From assembly GCF_023093595.1 (NCBI RefSeq), contig NZ_JALLIK010000109.1, forward strand, positions 1 to 64,000: a DNA stretch of 64,000 nucleotides. The letters run 5' to 3'. A program made the translations under genes and the position numbers. The notes below the pieces were generated by a model, which saw only the letters and a list, made by a program, of their open reading frames with translations, ran no database searches and was not told the DNA's origin. The stretch is from Thauera aromatica_A (GTDB lineage: Bacteria; Pseudomonadota; Gammaproteobacteria; Burkholderiales; Rhodocyclaceae). How positions within the stretch are numbered: position 1 is the stretch's first letter; every line of letters starts with the position of its first letter. Positions 26,452 to 34,455 of the stretch are shown one piece after another.

Positions 26452-27087
26452 TCAACGTACGTTCTGGAGCGCGGTCCCCAGCCCCTGGAGGTAGGCCACG
26501 ACCGCATCGAGCTCGGTCTTGCCCTCGAGCGCAGCCGGCGCGGCGGCGATTTCCTCCTCGCTGTACTTGTGCAGTCCGACCTTGTTCAGCGCACGCATCT
26601 TCGCCTGGATGTCATCGGCCTGGACCGGGCGATCGAGCCAGGGAAAGGCCGGCATGTTCGACTCGGGCACGACGTCGCGCGGATTGAGCAGATGGACGCG
26701 CTGCCATTCGTCCGAATAGCGGCCGCCGACACGGGCGAGATCCGGCCCGGTGCGCTTCGAGCCCCACTGGAAGGGATGGTCGTAGATGTATTCACCGGCC
26801 ACCGAGTAGTGGCCGTAACGCTCGGTTTCGGCGCGGAACGGGCGGATCATCTGCGAATGGCAGTTGTAGCAGCCTTCGCGGACATAAATGTCGCGTCCAA
26901 CCAGGCGCACCGGATCGTAAGGCTTGACATCGAGCTGCGTGCCCCCCGGGCCGATCGCCGAAGTGGTCGAGTGCTGGAAGAACAACGGCACGATTTCCAC
27001 CAGGCCACCCACGCTGACGGTGAGCAGCGTGAGCACGATCAGCAGAAAGACGCTGCGTTCGACTTTGTCGTGTTTCGATTGAGCCAT
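26452..27087 (-). CDS. ccoO: cbb3 oxidase subunit II, monohaem cytochrome c
   Basis: 211 residues. Membrane anchor (about 12-32), then the haem c motif VREGCYNCHSQMIRPF and the axial Met region ESNMPAFPWL. Second gene of the ccoNOQP operon, 15 bases after ccoN. Confidence 0.97.
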   Translation of the reverse strand: MAQSKHDKVERSVFLLIVLTLLTVSVGGLVEIVPLFFQHSTTSAIGPGGTQLDVKPYDPVRLVGRDIYVREGCYNCHSQMIRPFRAETERYGHYSVAGEYIYDHPFQWGSKRTGPDLARVGGRYSDEWQRVHLLNPRDVVPESNMPAFPWLDRPVQADDIQAKMRALNKVGLHKYSEEEIAAAPAALEGKTELDAVVAYLQGLGTALQNVR

Positions 27088-27102
27088 GTTGTCGTTCTCC
27101 GA

Positions 27103-28533
27103 TCAGGCGTGGGCGGCTGCGGGGGCGATCACCGGAGCGTCATAGGCCTTCTGGCCGGAAATGGTCTTCACCATGTTGTAGAACATGATCACCATGCCGG
27201 AGAGGAAGAGCACGCCGCCGATGAAGCGGATGGTCCAGAACGGATAGCTGGCCTTGACGCTCTCGACGAAGGAGTAGGTCAGCGTGCCGTCCGGGTTGGT
27301 GGCACGCCACATCAGGCCCTGCATCACGCCGGCGATCCACATCGAGGCGATGTAGAGCACCACGCCGATGGTCGCGACCCAGAAGTGGGCGTTGATCAGC
27401 TTCACGCTGTACATCTCGGTCTTGCCGTACAGGCGCGGAATGAGGAAGTAGACCGAACCGATCGAGATCATCGCCACCCAGCCCAGCGCACCGGAGTGCA
27501 CGTGGCCGACCGTCCAGTCGGTGTAGTGCGAGAGCGCATTGACCGTCTTGATCGACATCATCGGCCCTTCGAAGGTCGACATGCCGTAGAAAGACAGGGA
27601 GGTGACCAGGAACTTCAGGATCGGGTCGGTGCGCAGCTTGTGCCAGGCGCCCGACAGGGTCAGCACGCCGTTGATCATGCCGCCCCACGACGGCGCCAGC
27701 AGGATCAGCGAAAACACCATGCCGACCGACTGGGTCCAGTCGGGCAGCGCGGTGTAGTGCAGGTGGTGCGGGCCGGCCCACATGTAGGTGAAGATCAGCG
27801 CCCAGAAGTGCACCACCGACAGGCGGTAGGAATACACCGGGCGGTCGGCCTGCTTGGGCACGAAGTAGTACATCATGCCGAGGAAGCCGGCGGTGAGGAA
27901 GAAGCCGACGGCGTTGTGGCCGTACCACCACTGCACCATCGCGTCCTGCACCCCGGCATAGGCCGAATACGACTTCATGCTGGTCAGCGACACCGGAATC
28001 GCGGCGCTATTGACGATGTGGAGCAGGGCGACGGTGAGGATGAAGGCGCCGAAAAACCAGTTGGCGACGTAGATGTGGGAGATCTTGCGCCGGGCGATGG
28101 TGCCGAAGAACACCACCGCGTAGGACACCCAGACGATCGCGATCAGGATGTCGATCGGCCACTCAAGTTCGGCGTATTCCTTGGACGAGGTGTACCCCAG
28201 CGGCAAGGTGATCGCCGCCAGCACGATCACCAGCTGCCAGCCCCAGAAAGTGAACGCGGCAAGGCCGGGAGCGAACAGCGTGGCATGACAGGTACGCTGC
28301 ACGACGTAGTACGACGTGGCAAACAGCGCGCAGCCGCCGAATGCGAAGATCACAGCATTGGTATGCAGCGGACGGAGCCTGCCGAAATGCAGGAATTCAT
28401 GCGCGTTCAGTTCGGGCCACACGAGCTGTGCCGCGGCGATCACGCCGACCAGCATGCCCACGATGCCCCACACCACCGTCATGATGGCGAACTGGCGCAC
28501 GACTTTATAGTTATAAGTCGCTTGCGATTGCAT
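27103..28533 (-). CDS. ccoN: cbb3 oxidase catalytic subunit I
   Basis: 476 residues from ATG 28533, preceded by AAGAGG; a GTG three codons upstream is a weaker start. Twelve or so membrane helices hold haem b and the haem b3-CuB centre. Motifs: WYGHNAVGFFLTAGFLGMMY, AGPHHLHYTALPDW and HYTDWTVGHVHSGALGWVAM. It reduces oxygen with high affinity and pumps protons. First gene of its operon behind an FNR promoter. Confidence 0.97.
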   Translation of the reverse strand: MQSQATYNYKVVRQFAIMTVVWGIVGMLVGVIAAAQLVWPELNAHEFLHFGRLRPLHTNAVIFAFGGCALFATSYYVVQRTCHATLFAPGLAAFTFWGWQLVIVLAAITLPLGYTSSKEYAELEWPIDILIAIVWVSYAVVFFGTIARRKISHIYVANWFFGAFILTVALLHIVNSAAIPVSLTSMKSYSAYAGVQDAMVQWWYGHNAVGFFLTAGFLGMMYYFVPKQADRPVYSYRLSVVHFWALIFTYMWAGPHHLHYTALPDWTQSVGMVFSLILLAPSWGGMINGVLTLSGAWHKLRTDPILKFLVTSLSFYGMSTFEGPMMSIKTVNALSHYTDWTVGHVHSGALGWVAMISIGSVYFLIPRLYGKTEMYSVKLINAHFWVATIGVVLYIASMWIAGVMQGLMWRATNPDGTLTYSFVESVKASYPFWTIRFIGGVLFLSGMVIMFYNMVKTISGQKAYDAPVIAPAAAHA

Positions 28534-28626
28534 GTGAGTCACCTCTTCGTTTTAAAAACTTCTGCGAGCACAACCTCATCCCGCCCGGAGCGCCGGAGAA
28601 CCCGACGCCATGCGCATGCACGGGCC

Positions 28627-28667
28627 AGATTACGCCAGGGCCGCCCCTCTCGATTGACTTAAATCAA
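28627..28667 (-). promoter_or_regulatory. FNR-activated promoter of the cco operon
   Basis: FNR box TTGACTTAAATCAA at 28654-28667 and, on the minus strand, TAATCT at 28632-28627. The expected start point near 28620 lies about 41 bases from the box centre, the class II position. The ccoN ATG is about 90 bases further on. Confidence 0.88.
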
Positions 28668-28924
28668 TATTCTATTGCAGCGCGGCATGGTTCGGAAGTA
28701 TAAACTAGACAAGATCCAAACCGGCCAAAAATAATGCATCTGAGCTGCCCGGCCTTCGCCCCGGGAGGGCGCAATGAGGCCGCAGCCAGAAAGCCGCACG
28801 AAGCGCCAGGCATACCCGACCGGGCGGGAAGAAAATGACGACAGGGAAAGGCTGGACCCGGCAAGGCGCTGGCGCACCGCGGGATCGGAGAATCGAGGCG
28901 AGGGGAAAGATGGGGGCTACAGAC
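28668..28924. other. Intergenic stretch between cco promoter and predicted small RNA
   Basis: About 260 bases with no supported gene. The first 80 bases are AT-rich; short reading frames on both strands show no family resemblance. Confidence 0.6.
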
Positions 28925-28951
28925 AAAAAAAGGGTGCGTATGAACGCACCC
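28925..28951 (-). terminator. Terminator ending the predicted small RNA
   Basis: Minus strand: GGGTGCGT, loop TCAT, ACGCACCC, then seven T. Nearest upstream protein gene on this strand is ccoS, more than 200 bases away, so the hairpin is not simply its terminator. Confidence 0.92.
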
Positions 28952-29021
28952 CCAACCCCAACAGAGAGACAAAACTACGGGTATCGAACCGGCCGCCCCG
29001 GCCGGCTTCACCGATAACCAC
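28925..29021 (-). ncRNA. Predicted FNR-activated small RNA (about 97 nt)
   Basis: No reading frame, but a complete small-RNA layout on the minus strand. The 5' part folds into a stem-loop: GGUUAUCG with CGAUACC (one bulge) enclosing GCCGGCC with GGCCGGU. Next comes an unpaired stretch containing GUAGUUUUGUCUCUCUGUUG and a G-rich run. The 3' end is a terminator hairpin (GGGUGCGU, loop UCAU, ACGCACCC) followed by seven U, as in Hfq-bound RNAs. The predicted start near 29021 fits the upstream FNR box and -10. The unpaired stretch is complementary to the erpA ribosome-binding region (63013-63031) and more loosely to that of icd (43865-43881). Escherichia FnrS and the neisserial anaerobic sRNA are functional analogies, not seen homologues. 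Confidence 0.72.
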
Positions 29022-29027
29022 GGAAGC

Positions 29028-29078
29028 AGTATGCCCTCTCCCCCGAAGTGCGTGTTGACCTAGGTCAACACGCACTTC
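29028..29078 (-). promoter_or_regulatory. FNR-type promoter built on a perfect 34-bp palindrome
   Basis: Bases 29045-29078 form a perfect inverted repeat; the left arm is GAAGTGCGTGTTGACCT and the right arm its exact complement. The centre, TTGACCTAGGTCAA (29055-29068), is a perfect FNR box. On the minus strand CATACT (29033-29028) is a -10 candidate. The centre at 29061.5 lies 40-42 bases before the expected start point, the class II spacing. Confidence 0.85.
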
Positions 29079-29161
29079 ATGCCCCGTTTTTGCCGTCTGC
29101 CCCCTTCCGCCGTCCGATCGCACCACGGATGCCGGGCGAACGCCCGCAATGCCTGAACGGC

Positions 29162-29371
29162 CTAAGCCCGCGGCTCGCCATCCTCGTCGCAGCCGGCTTG
29201 CTCTTTCGCCCGGGGGGCAGCGGCAGGGACATCCCTGTCGTCAAGCAGGACGCGATAGGCTGGCCCTTCCAGGTCGTCGTACTGCCCGCTGCGCAGCGAC
29301 CACCAGAACAGCACGCCGATGACGAACACGAGCACGACCGAGATCGGAATCAACAGGTAAAGGCTTTCCAT
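29162..29371 (-). CDS. ccoS: cbb3 oxidase maturation protein CcoS
   Basis: 69 residues, ATG 29371, three bases before the ccoI stop codon in coding direction (TAAGGATG). The single membrane helix in MESLYLLIPISVVLVFVIGV and FWWSLRSGQYDDLEGPAYRV are the family signature. CcoS is needed for haem/copper insertion into CcoN. Confidence 0.94.
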   Translation of the reverse strand: MESLYLLIPISVVLVFVIGVLFWWSLRSGQYDDLEGPAYRVLLDDRDVPAAAPRAKEQAGCDEDGEPRA

Positions 29372-29373
29372 CC

Positions 29374-31869
29374 TTACTCCCGGGAGAGGTTCGACAGCGC
29401 AGCCGTGCGCTGCAGACGCAACGCGTTGAGCACCACCAGCAAGGAACTGGCCGCCATCCCCAACCCCGCCATCCAGGGCGTGACCAGCCCGGCCATTGCC
29501 AGCGGCACGGAAGTGAAGTTGTAGACGAAGGACCACCACAGATTCTGGCGGATGACGCTCAAGGTCTTGCGTGCCAGATCGATGCCCCGTCCCAGACTGG
29601 CGAGATTCTCGTTGAGCAGCACGATATCGGCCTCGTTGCGCGCCAGGTCGGTACCGCCCCCCATCGCCACCGAGACGTGGGCCTGCGCGAGCACCGGAGC
29701 ATCATTGACGCCATCGCCGATCATCGCCACCACCGTCCCGGGCTCGCGCTGCAGGTGCACAATGCAGGCTTGCTTGTCCTGCGGGCTCATTCCGCCCCGG
29801 GCATCGGCAATGCCGAGTGTGTCCGTCACCGCCGCCACTACCGGCGGCGCATCGCCCGACAGCACGCTCATCCGGATTTGCTCGCGGGCGAGGCGCGAGA
29901 CGAGCACGGCTGCTTCCGCGCGCAAGCCGTCGGCAAGCCGGAACAGCGCCTGCCAACCGGCGGACGACGCCAGCGCCACAACCGTCCCCCCACGAGCGGC
30001 AAGCTCCGCGAGCTCGTTCGGCAGCGCCAGTCCGGCGCACGCGGCGACATGGTCGGGACGCCCGATCCACCAGCACTCGCCGCCCACCCAGCCCTGCACC
30101 CCCTTCCCGGTTTCCGCCTTGAGCCGGACGACCGACGGCAGGGCCAGTCCACGCGCAGCCTCGCGCAAGCCGACTGCGACCGGATGCTCGGAGCCCTCCT
30201 CGATCGCCGCGGCAAGGGCACGCAATCCAGGCTCGTCGCGTTCGCTCAGCACCCGCACTTCCTCCAGCCGCATGCGCCCGAGCGTCAGTGTTCCAGTCTT
30301 GTCGAAAACGAAATGGTTGGCCTTGGCCAGCGTCTCGATCGCATGCCCGCGCGTCACCAGCACCCCCATCCGCGCCAGCGCGTCGGTGGCCACCGTCAGT
30401 GCGGTCGGTGTCGCCAGCGACAATGCACAGGGGCAGGCCACCACCAGCACCGAGACACTGACCCACAGCACCCGTGCCGGATCGATGAGGTACCACGCGA
30501 TGCCGGTCACTCCGGCAAGCACCAGCAGGGTGACGATGAAATAGCCCGCGACCCGATCGGCCTGGGTCGCAATCCGTGGCCGCTCGCTGGCGGCACGCTC
30601 CATCAGGCGGCGGATCGCCCCCAGCCGGGTGGCGTCGCCGACCTGTTCCACACGCAGCAGCAGCGGCGAGGACACATTGATGCTGCCGCCGGTCAGTGCA
30701 TCGCCCACTTCCTTCGGCACCGGCATGCTCTCGCCCGTAAGCAGCGCCTCATTGACCTCGCCCTCCCCTTCGACGACCATGCCGTCGGCGGGAACCGCCT
30801 CGCCCGGGCGTACGCGCACCACATCTCCGGCCACCAGTTGCACCGTCGGCACCCGCTCGGCCTCGGTACGCAAAGGCCAGCCCGCCAGGCGCTCGGCAAA
30901 AGAAGGCAGCGCCTTGCCCAGTTCCTCCACACCGCGCACCGCCTTCTGGCGCGCGAGCATCTCCAGGTAACGCCCGCCGAGGAGGAAGAATACGAACATC
31001 GTCACCGAGTCGTAATACACCTCGGGGCCATCGGTCACCGTCGCCCACAGGCTGGCGAGAAAAGCGCTCCCCACGCCCAGCGCCACCGGCACATCCATGC
31101 CCAACCGGCGCAGGCGCACGTCGCGCCAGGCGCGCTGAAAGAAGGGCGCGGCCGAATACGACACCACCGGCAGGGTCAGCACCAGGCTCGCCCAGCGCAG
31201 CAGCAACTCGATGTCCGGGGTTAGTTCGCCCTCCCCCGCAACGTAGGCGGGAAAGGCGTACATCATGACCTGCATCATGCCGAAGCCGGCAACGAACAGC
31301 CGCCACAGCATCGAGCGCCGCTCCCGGCCGGCGATCTGCTCGGAGCGTTCGGCATCGTAGGGGTAGGCGCGGTAACCGATCGCCCGGACGGCAGCGAGGA
31401 TGTCGGACAGTTTTATCCGGCGCTCGTCCCAGCGCACGCGGGCGCGCCGGGTGGCGTAATTGATCTGGATCGCGGCCACGCCCGGCAGGCGGGCGACGTG
31501 GTTTTCGTTGAGCCACACGCAGGCGGCACAGGTGATGCCTTCGAGAATCAGCGCGGCTTCACGCTCGTGCTCGCCCACCGGGCGCACGAAGCTTTTCTGG
31601 AAATCGGGGTGATCGAACAAGCCGAGTTCCTGCAACTCGGCCGGCATCGCTTCGCGGCGGCGCTCGGGCATCGCATCGCGGTGGCGGTAATAGTCGGTGA
31701 GGCCGTTGTCGACGATCGACTGGGCGACGGCTTCGCACCCGACACAGCACATCCGCCGCAGCGCACCATCGACGCGCACAAAGTGCTGCGTAGCGGATGG
31801 AACGGGCAGGCCGCAGTGGTAGCAGGAGCGGTCGTCGGCTGCGGCCACAGGCAATTCGGCGGTGGTCAT
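29374..31869 (-). CDS. ccoI: Copper P1B-type ATPase for cbb3 assembly (FixI/CcoI)
   Basis: 831 residues. An N-terminal Cys-rich segment (CYHCGLPVP, MCCVGCEAV) precedes one heavy-metal domain with GITCAACVWLNENHV. The membrane Cys-Pro-Cys is in ACPCALSLATPTAL, the phosphorylation site is DKTGTLTLGRM (Asp523), and the hinge is GDGVNDAPVLAQAHVSVAMG. Low-rate copper pumps of this type supply CuB of cbb3 oxidase, in contrast to CopA at 12443-14788, which detoxifies. It is coupled to ccoS. Confidence 0.95.
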   Translation of the reverse strand: MTTAELPVAAADDRSCYHCGLPVPSATQHFVRVDGALRRMCCVGCEAVAQSIVDNGLTDYYRHRDAMPERRREAMPAELQELGLFDHPDFQKSFVRPVGEHEREAALILEGITCAACVWLNENHVARLPGVAAIQINYATRRARVRWDERRIKLSDILAAVRAIGYRAYPYDAERSEQIAGRERRSMLWRLFVAGFGMMQVMMYAFPAYVAGEGELTPDIELLLRWASLVLTLPVVSYSAAPFFQRAWRDVRLRRLGMDVPVALGVGSAFLASLWATVTDGPEVYYDSVTMFVFFLLGGRYLEMLARQKAVRGVEELGKALPSFAERLAGWPLRTEAERVPTVQLVAGDVVRVRPGEAVPADGMVVEGEGEVNEALLTGESMPVPKEVGDALTGGSINVSSPLLLRVEQVGDATRLGAIRRLMERAASERPRIATQADRVAGYFIVTLLVLAGVTGIAWYLIDPARVLWVSVSVLVVACPCALSLATPTALTVATDALARMGVLVTRGHAIETLAKANHFVFDKTGTLTLGRMRLEEVRVLSERDEPGLRALAAAIEEGSEHPVAVGLREAARGLALPSVVRLKAETGKGVQGWVGGECWWIGRPDHVAACAGLALPNELAELAARGGTVVALASSAGWQALFRLADGLRAEAAVLVSRLAREQIRMSVLSGDAPPVVAAVTDTLGIADARGGMSPQDKQACIVHLQREPGTVVAMIGDGVNDAPVLAQAHVSVAMGGGTDLARNEADIVLLNENLASLGRGIDLARKTLSVIRQNLWWSFVYNFTSVPLAMAGLVTPWMAGLGMAASSLLVVLNALRLQRTAALSNLSRE

Positions 31870-32018
31870 TGGTGCGAATGCAGCGCCGCCGTCGCAACAA
31901 ACACAGACAGCGGGAGCAGAGCCAGAACGGGATCTTCTTTTAGCACATCCGCCACGCCTTCGCTATTGCGCCGCAACATCAACTGACTGCGATGCGGCGC
32001 GAGCATCGGAAGGAAAAA

Positions 32019-32045
32019 GGCCAACCCCGAAGGGCTGGCCTTTTC
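32019..32045. terminator. Terminator beyond tRNA-Thr
   Basis: GGCCAACCC (32019-32027) pairs with GGGCTGGCC (32032-32040), one G-U, with A-run before and T-run after, so it can work in both directions. On the minus strand it ends the tRNA transcript. Confidence 0.85.
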
Positions 32046-32056
32046 CTTGTATCCGC

Positions 32057-32132
32057 TGGTGCCGGCAAGAGGAGTCGAACCCCCGACCTTCGCATTACGA
32101 ATGCGCTGCTCTACCAACTGAGCTATGCCGGC
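32057..32132 (-). tRNA. tRNA-Thr (anticodon CGT)
   Basis: 76 bases including an encoded CCA end. Acceptor arms GCCGGCA and TGCCGGC pair fully, the D-arm has AGCTCAGTTGGTAGAGC, the anticodon loop reads TTCGTAA with CGT, and the T-arm has GGGGGTTCGACTCCTC. Reads ACG codons. Confidence 0.97.
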
Positions 32133-32510
32133 GAAGAGCGCGGACTATACAACAGAGCACGCGATCGGTTCAACCACTACGAAGCACCGCCTTGAAGCGC
32201 CGGGCTCGGGGCTGCGGCGCAACACCCGCAGCATGCTGCGGACGCTCGGCAGGCGCTGCGTTCCCGGTTCGCCGCCGAGTGCGCCCGCCAGACGTTCGGG
32301 TAAACCACGACGAAGAAGTATTCAATTTTCTTTTCGAAGCATCTTCTGTTTTCTATGGGCCTCCATTACACTTCGTTCCCATTCGGGGCGGAGGAGACAT
32401 GCCCAGACCAGAACGCGGCGCCGCGGGTCGGTTTCGACCCGCGGCAGCACGCGCGATCTGCGGCTCCCGCCGGCACCTTGCCGAATCGATAGCCCTGCTC
32501 CGACCTACCC
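32133..32510. other. Intergenic region upstream of the TSUP permease
   Basis: About 380 bases without a supported gene. The tRNA promoter should lie just above 32132 on the minus strand. An AT-rich patch at 32318-32375 probably holds the promoter of the downstream gene, but no clear -35/-10 pair stands out. Confidence 0.55.
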
Positions 32511-33293
32511 ATGCCCGGCCTGGATCTTCTCGACATCGCCCTCATCGGCATCGCCGCTTTCGCAGCCGGTGCGGTCAACTCGGTCGCCGGCGGCGGCACT
32601 TTCTTTTCGTTTCCCGCACTGCTTGCGGTCGGCGTACCCCCGGTCATCGCCAATGCCAGCAATTCGGTGGCACTGTGGCCGGGCAGTCTGGCCGGCGCCT
32701 GGGCCTTTCGCCGCGAGCTGAAGCGCTTCTCGAAGAGCCTGCCGATGCTCTCGGTGGTCGCTTTCTTCGGCGGGATCGCCGGCGGCCTGTTGCTGCTCGC
32801 CACCTCCAACGCCGCCTTCGCCAAGCTGATCCCCTGGCTGTTGCTGGTCGCGACCGTGCTGTTCGCTTTCAGCGGGCAGATTTCGGCGCTGGTGAAGAAA
32901 TGGAAACCGGCGCCGGACGGCGCGGACGAGCGTCATATCGGCCCCGGCGGCTACGTGTTCCAGCTGGCGGTGTCGGTCTACGGCGGCTTCTTCGGAGCCG
33001 GCATGGGCATCCTGATGATCGCCGCGCTCGCGATCCAGGGCTTCAAGGACGTGCACGAGATCAACGCCCTCAAGAACTGGCTGTCGGCGGTGATCTACAG
33101 CGTCGCCGTCGCCACCTTCGTGCTCGCCGGCGCCGTGTCCTGGCCGCACACGCTGGTGATGATCGCCACCGCCACGATCGGCGGCTACTGGGGTGCGGCG
33201 GTGGCGCGCAAGGTCCCTGCACTGTGGCTGCGCCGCTTCATCATCGGCGTCGGCGGCCTGCTGACCCTGTACTACTTCGGCAAGACCCTTTGA
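32511..33293 (+). CDS. TauE/SafE (TSUP) family anion permease
   Basis: 260 residues with about eight hydrophobic helices in two repeats. The first repeat has GAVNSVAGGGTFFSFPALLA and the second GGFFGAGMGILMIAALAI, the TSUP signatures. The family moves sulfite, sulfonates or other small organic anions; the substrate is not readable here. It is followed 4 bases later by lrgA. Confidence 0.9.
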   Translation: MPGLDLLDIALIGIAAFAAGAVNSVAGGGTFFSFPALLAVGVPPVIANASNSVALWPGSLAGAWAFRRELKRFSKSLPMLSVVAFFGGIAGGLLLLATSNAAFAKLIPWLLLVATVLFAFSGQISALVKKWKPAPDGADERHIGPGGYVFQLAVSVYGGFFGAGMGILMIAALAIQGFKDVHEINALKNWLSAVIYSVAVATFVLAGAVSWPHTLVMIATATIGGYWGAAVARKVPALWLRRFIIGVGGLLTLYYFGKTL

Positions 33294-33297
33294 GCCG

Positions 33298-33657
33298 ATG
33301 CTTGCCGCCCTGACCCTTCTCCTCATCTTCCAACTCGCCGGCGAAGTGCTCGCCCACAGCTTTGCCCTGCCGGTCCCCGGCCCGGTGATCGGTATGGCAT
33401 TGCTGTTCGTCGCCCTGATGCTGCGCGGCGGCCCTGGCGAAAATCTGCGCCAGACATCGGGCCAGTTGCTGCAGCATCTGTCGCTGCTGTTCGTGCCGGC
33501 CGGCACCGGCATCGTGCTCTACGGCGAGCGCATCGCCGCCGAATGGCTGCCGCTGGTGGTGGCGATGGTGGCCAGCACCTTGCTGGCGATCATCGTCACC
33601 GCACTCCTCCTCCAGGCCCTCGCCCGCCGCCGTCGCGACCGCGAGGGCGCGCGATGA
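33298..33657 (+). CDS. lrgA: CidA/LrgA family membrane protein
   Basis: 119 residues, four membrane helices, with the family motif LPVPGPVIGMALLFVAL. Holin-like proteins of this kind are linked with murein hydrolase control and, together with LrgB, with pyruvate or glycolate transport. Its stop overlaps the next start (ATGA). Confidence 0.9.
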   Translation: MLAALTLLLIFQLAGEVLAHSFALPVPGPVIGMALLFVALMLRGGPGENLRQTSGQLLQHLSLLFVPAGTGIVLYGERIAAEWLPLVVAMVASTLLAIIVTALLLQALARRRRDREGAR

Positions 33658-34388
33658 CACCGCAGTTCGAGGAAATCTGGGTCTATCTGTCGGCCTCGCC
33701 CCTGCTCGGACTGACGATGACCCTGCTCGCCTACCAAGCGGCCTTCCAGATCTACCGCCGCCTGGGGTTTCACCCACTCGCCAATCCGGTACTGATCGCG
33801 GTGGCGCTGCTCGCCAGTCTGCTGCTGCTCACCGGCACGCCCTACCAGACCTATTTCGACGGCGCCCAGTTCGTGCATTTCCTCCTCGGTCCGGCCACCG
33901 TTGCCCTGGCCATTCCGCTGTATGCCCAGTGGCCGAAGCTGAAGGCGCTGGCCGCCCCCCTGAGCCTCGCCCTGGTCGCCGGCTCGCTGACTGCGGCACT
34001 GTCGGCCTGGGGCATCGGGGCGCTACTCGGCGCCAGCCGCGAATCGCTGATGTCGCTCGCCCCCAAGAGCGTCACTACCCCGATCGCGATGGCGGTCGCC
34101 GAGCGCCTCGGCGGCCTGCCTTCGCTGACCGCGGTGCTGGTGATCAGCACCGGCATCCTCGGCGCGGTATGCGCGCGCAGCCTCTTCCTCTGGCTGCGCA
34201 TCGACGACCACGCCGTGCGCGGATTCGCGATCGGCATCGCCTCGCACGGCATCGGCACCGCGCGTGCCTTCCAGGTCAGCGAACAGGCGGGCGCCTTCGC
34301 CGCGCTGGCGATGGGGCTGAACGGACTGCTCACCGCGCTGTCCTTGCCCTGGATCCTGCCTCTGGTCGAGCGGCTGTTCATGCGCTGA
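33654..34388 (+). CDS. lrgB: LrgB family membrane protein
   Basis: 244 residues starting at the ATG that overlaps the lrgA stop. Many membrane helices; conserved ALAPKSVTTPIA-type segment (here SLAPKSVTTPIAMAVAERLG) and IASHGIGTARAFQVSEQAGA. Partner of LrgA. Fused plant homologues export glycolate, which may matter because hyi-type glyoxylate metabolism is also present; that link is speculative. Confidence 0.92.
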   Translation: MTPQFEEIWVYLSASPLLGLTMTLLAYQAAFQIYRRLGFHPLANPVLIAVALLASLLLLTGTPYQTYFDGAQFVHFLLGPATVALAIPLYAQWPKLKALAAPLSLALVAGSLTAALSAWGIGALLGASRESLMSLAPKSVTTPIAMAVAERLGGLPSLTAVLVISTGILGAVCARSLFLWLRIDDHAVRGFAIGIASHGIGTARAFQVSEQAGAFAALAMGLNGLLTALSLPWILPLVERLFMR

Positions 34389-34455
34389 GCTTCGACGCGG
34401 CAACGCACCGCCGCCGACCGGGCGACTCACTGAATCCATGTAACGAGGCTCCTGC

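Noticed and set aside
28965..29040. A tRNA-like T-arm (GGTTCGATACC) on the minus strand
   Set aside because: The T-stem does not pair, there is no acceptor stem or CCA, and the bases pair instead within the 5' stem-loop of the predicted small RNA.
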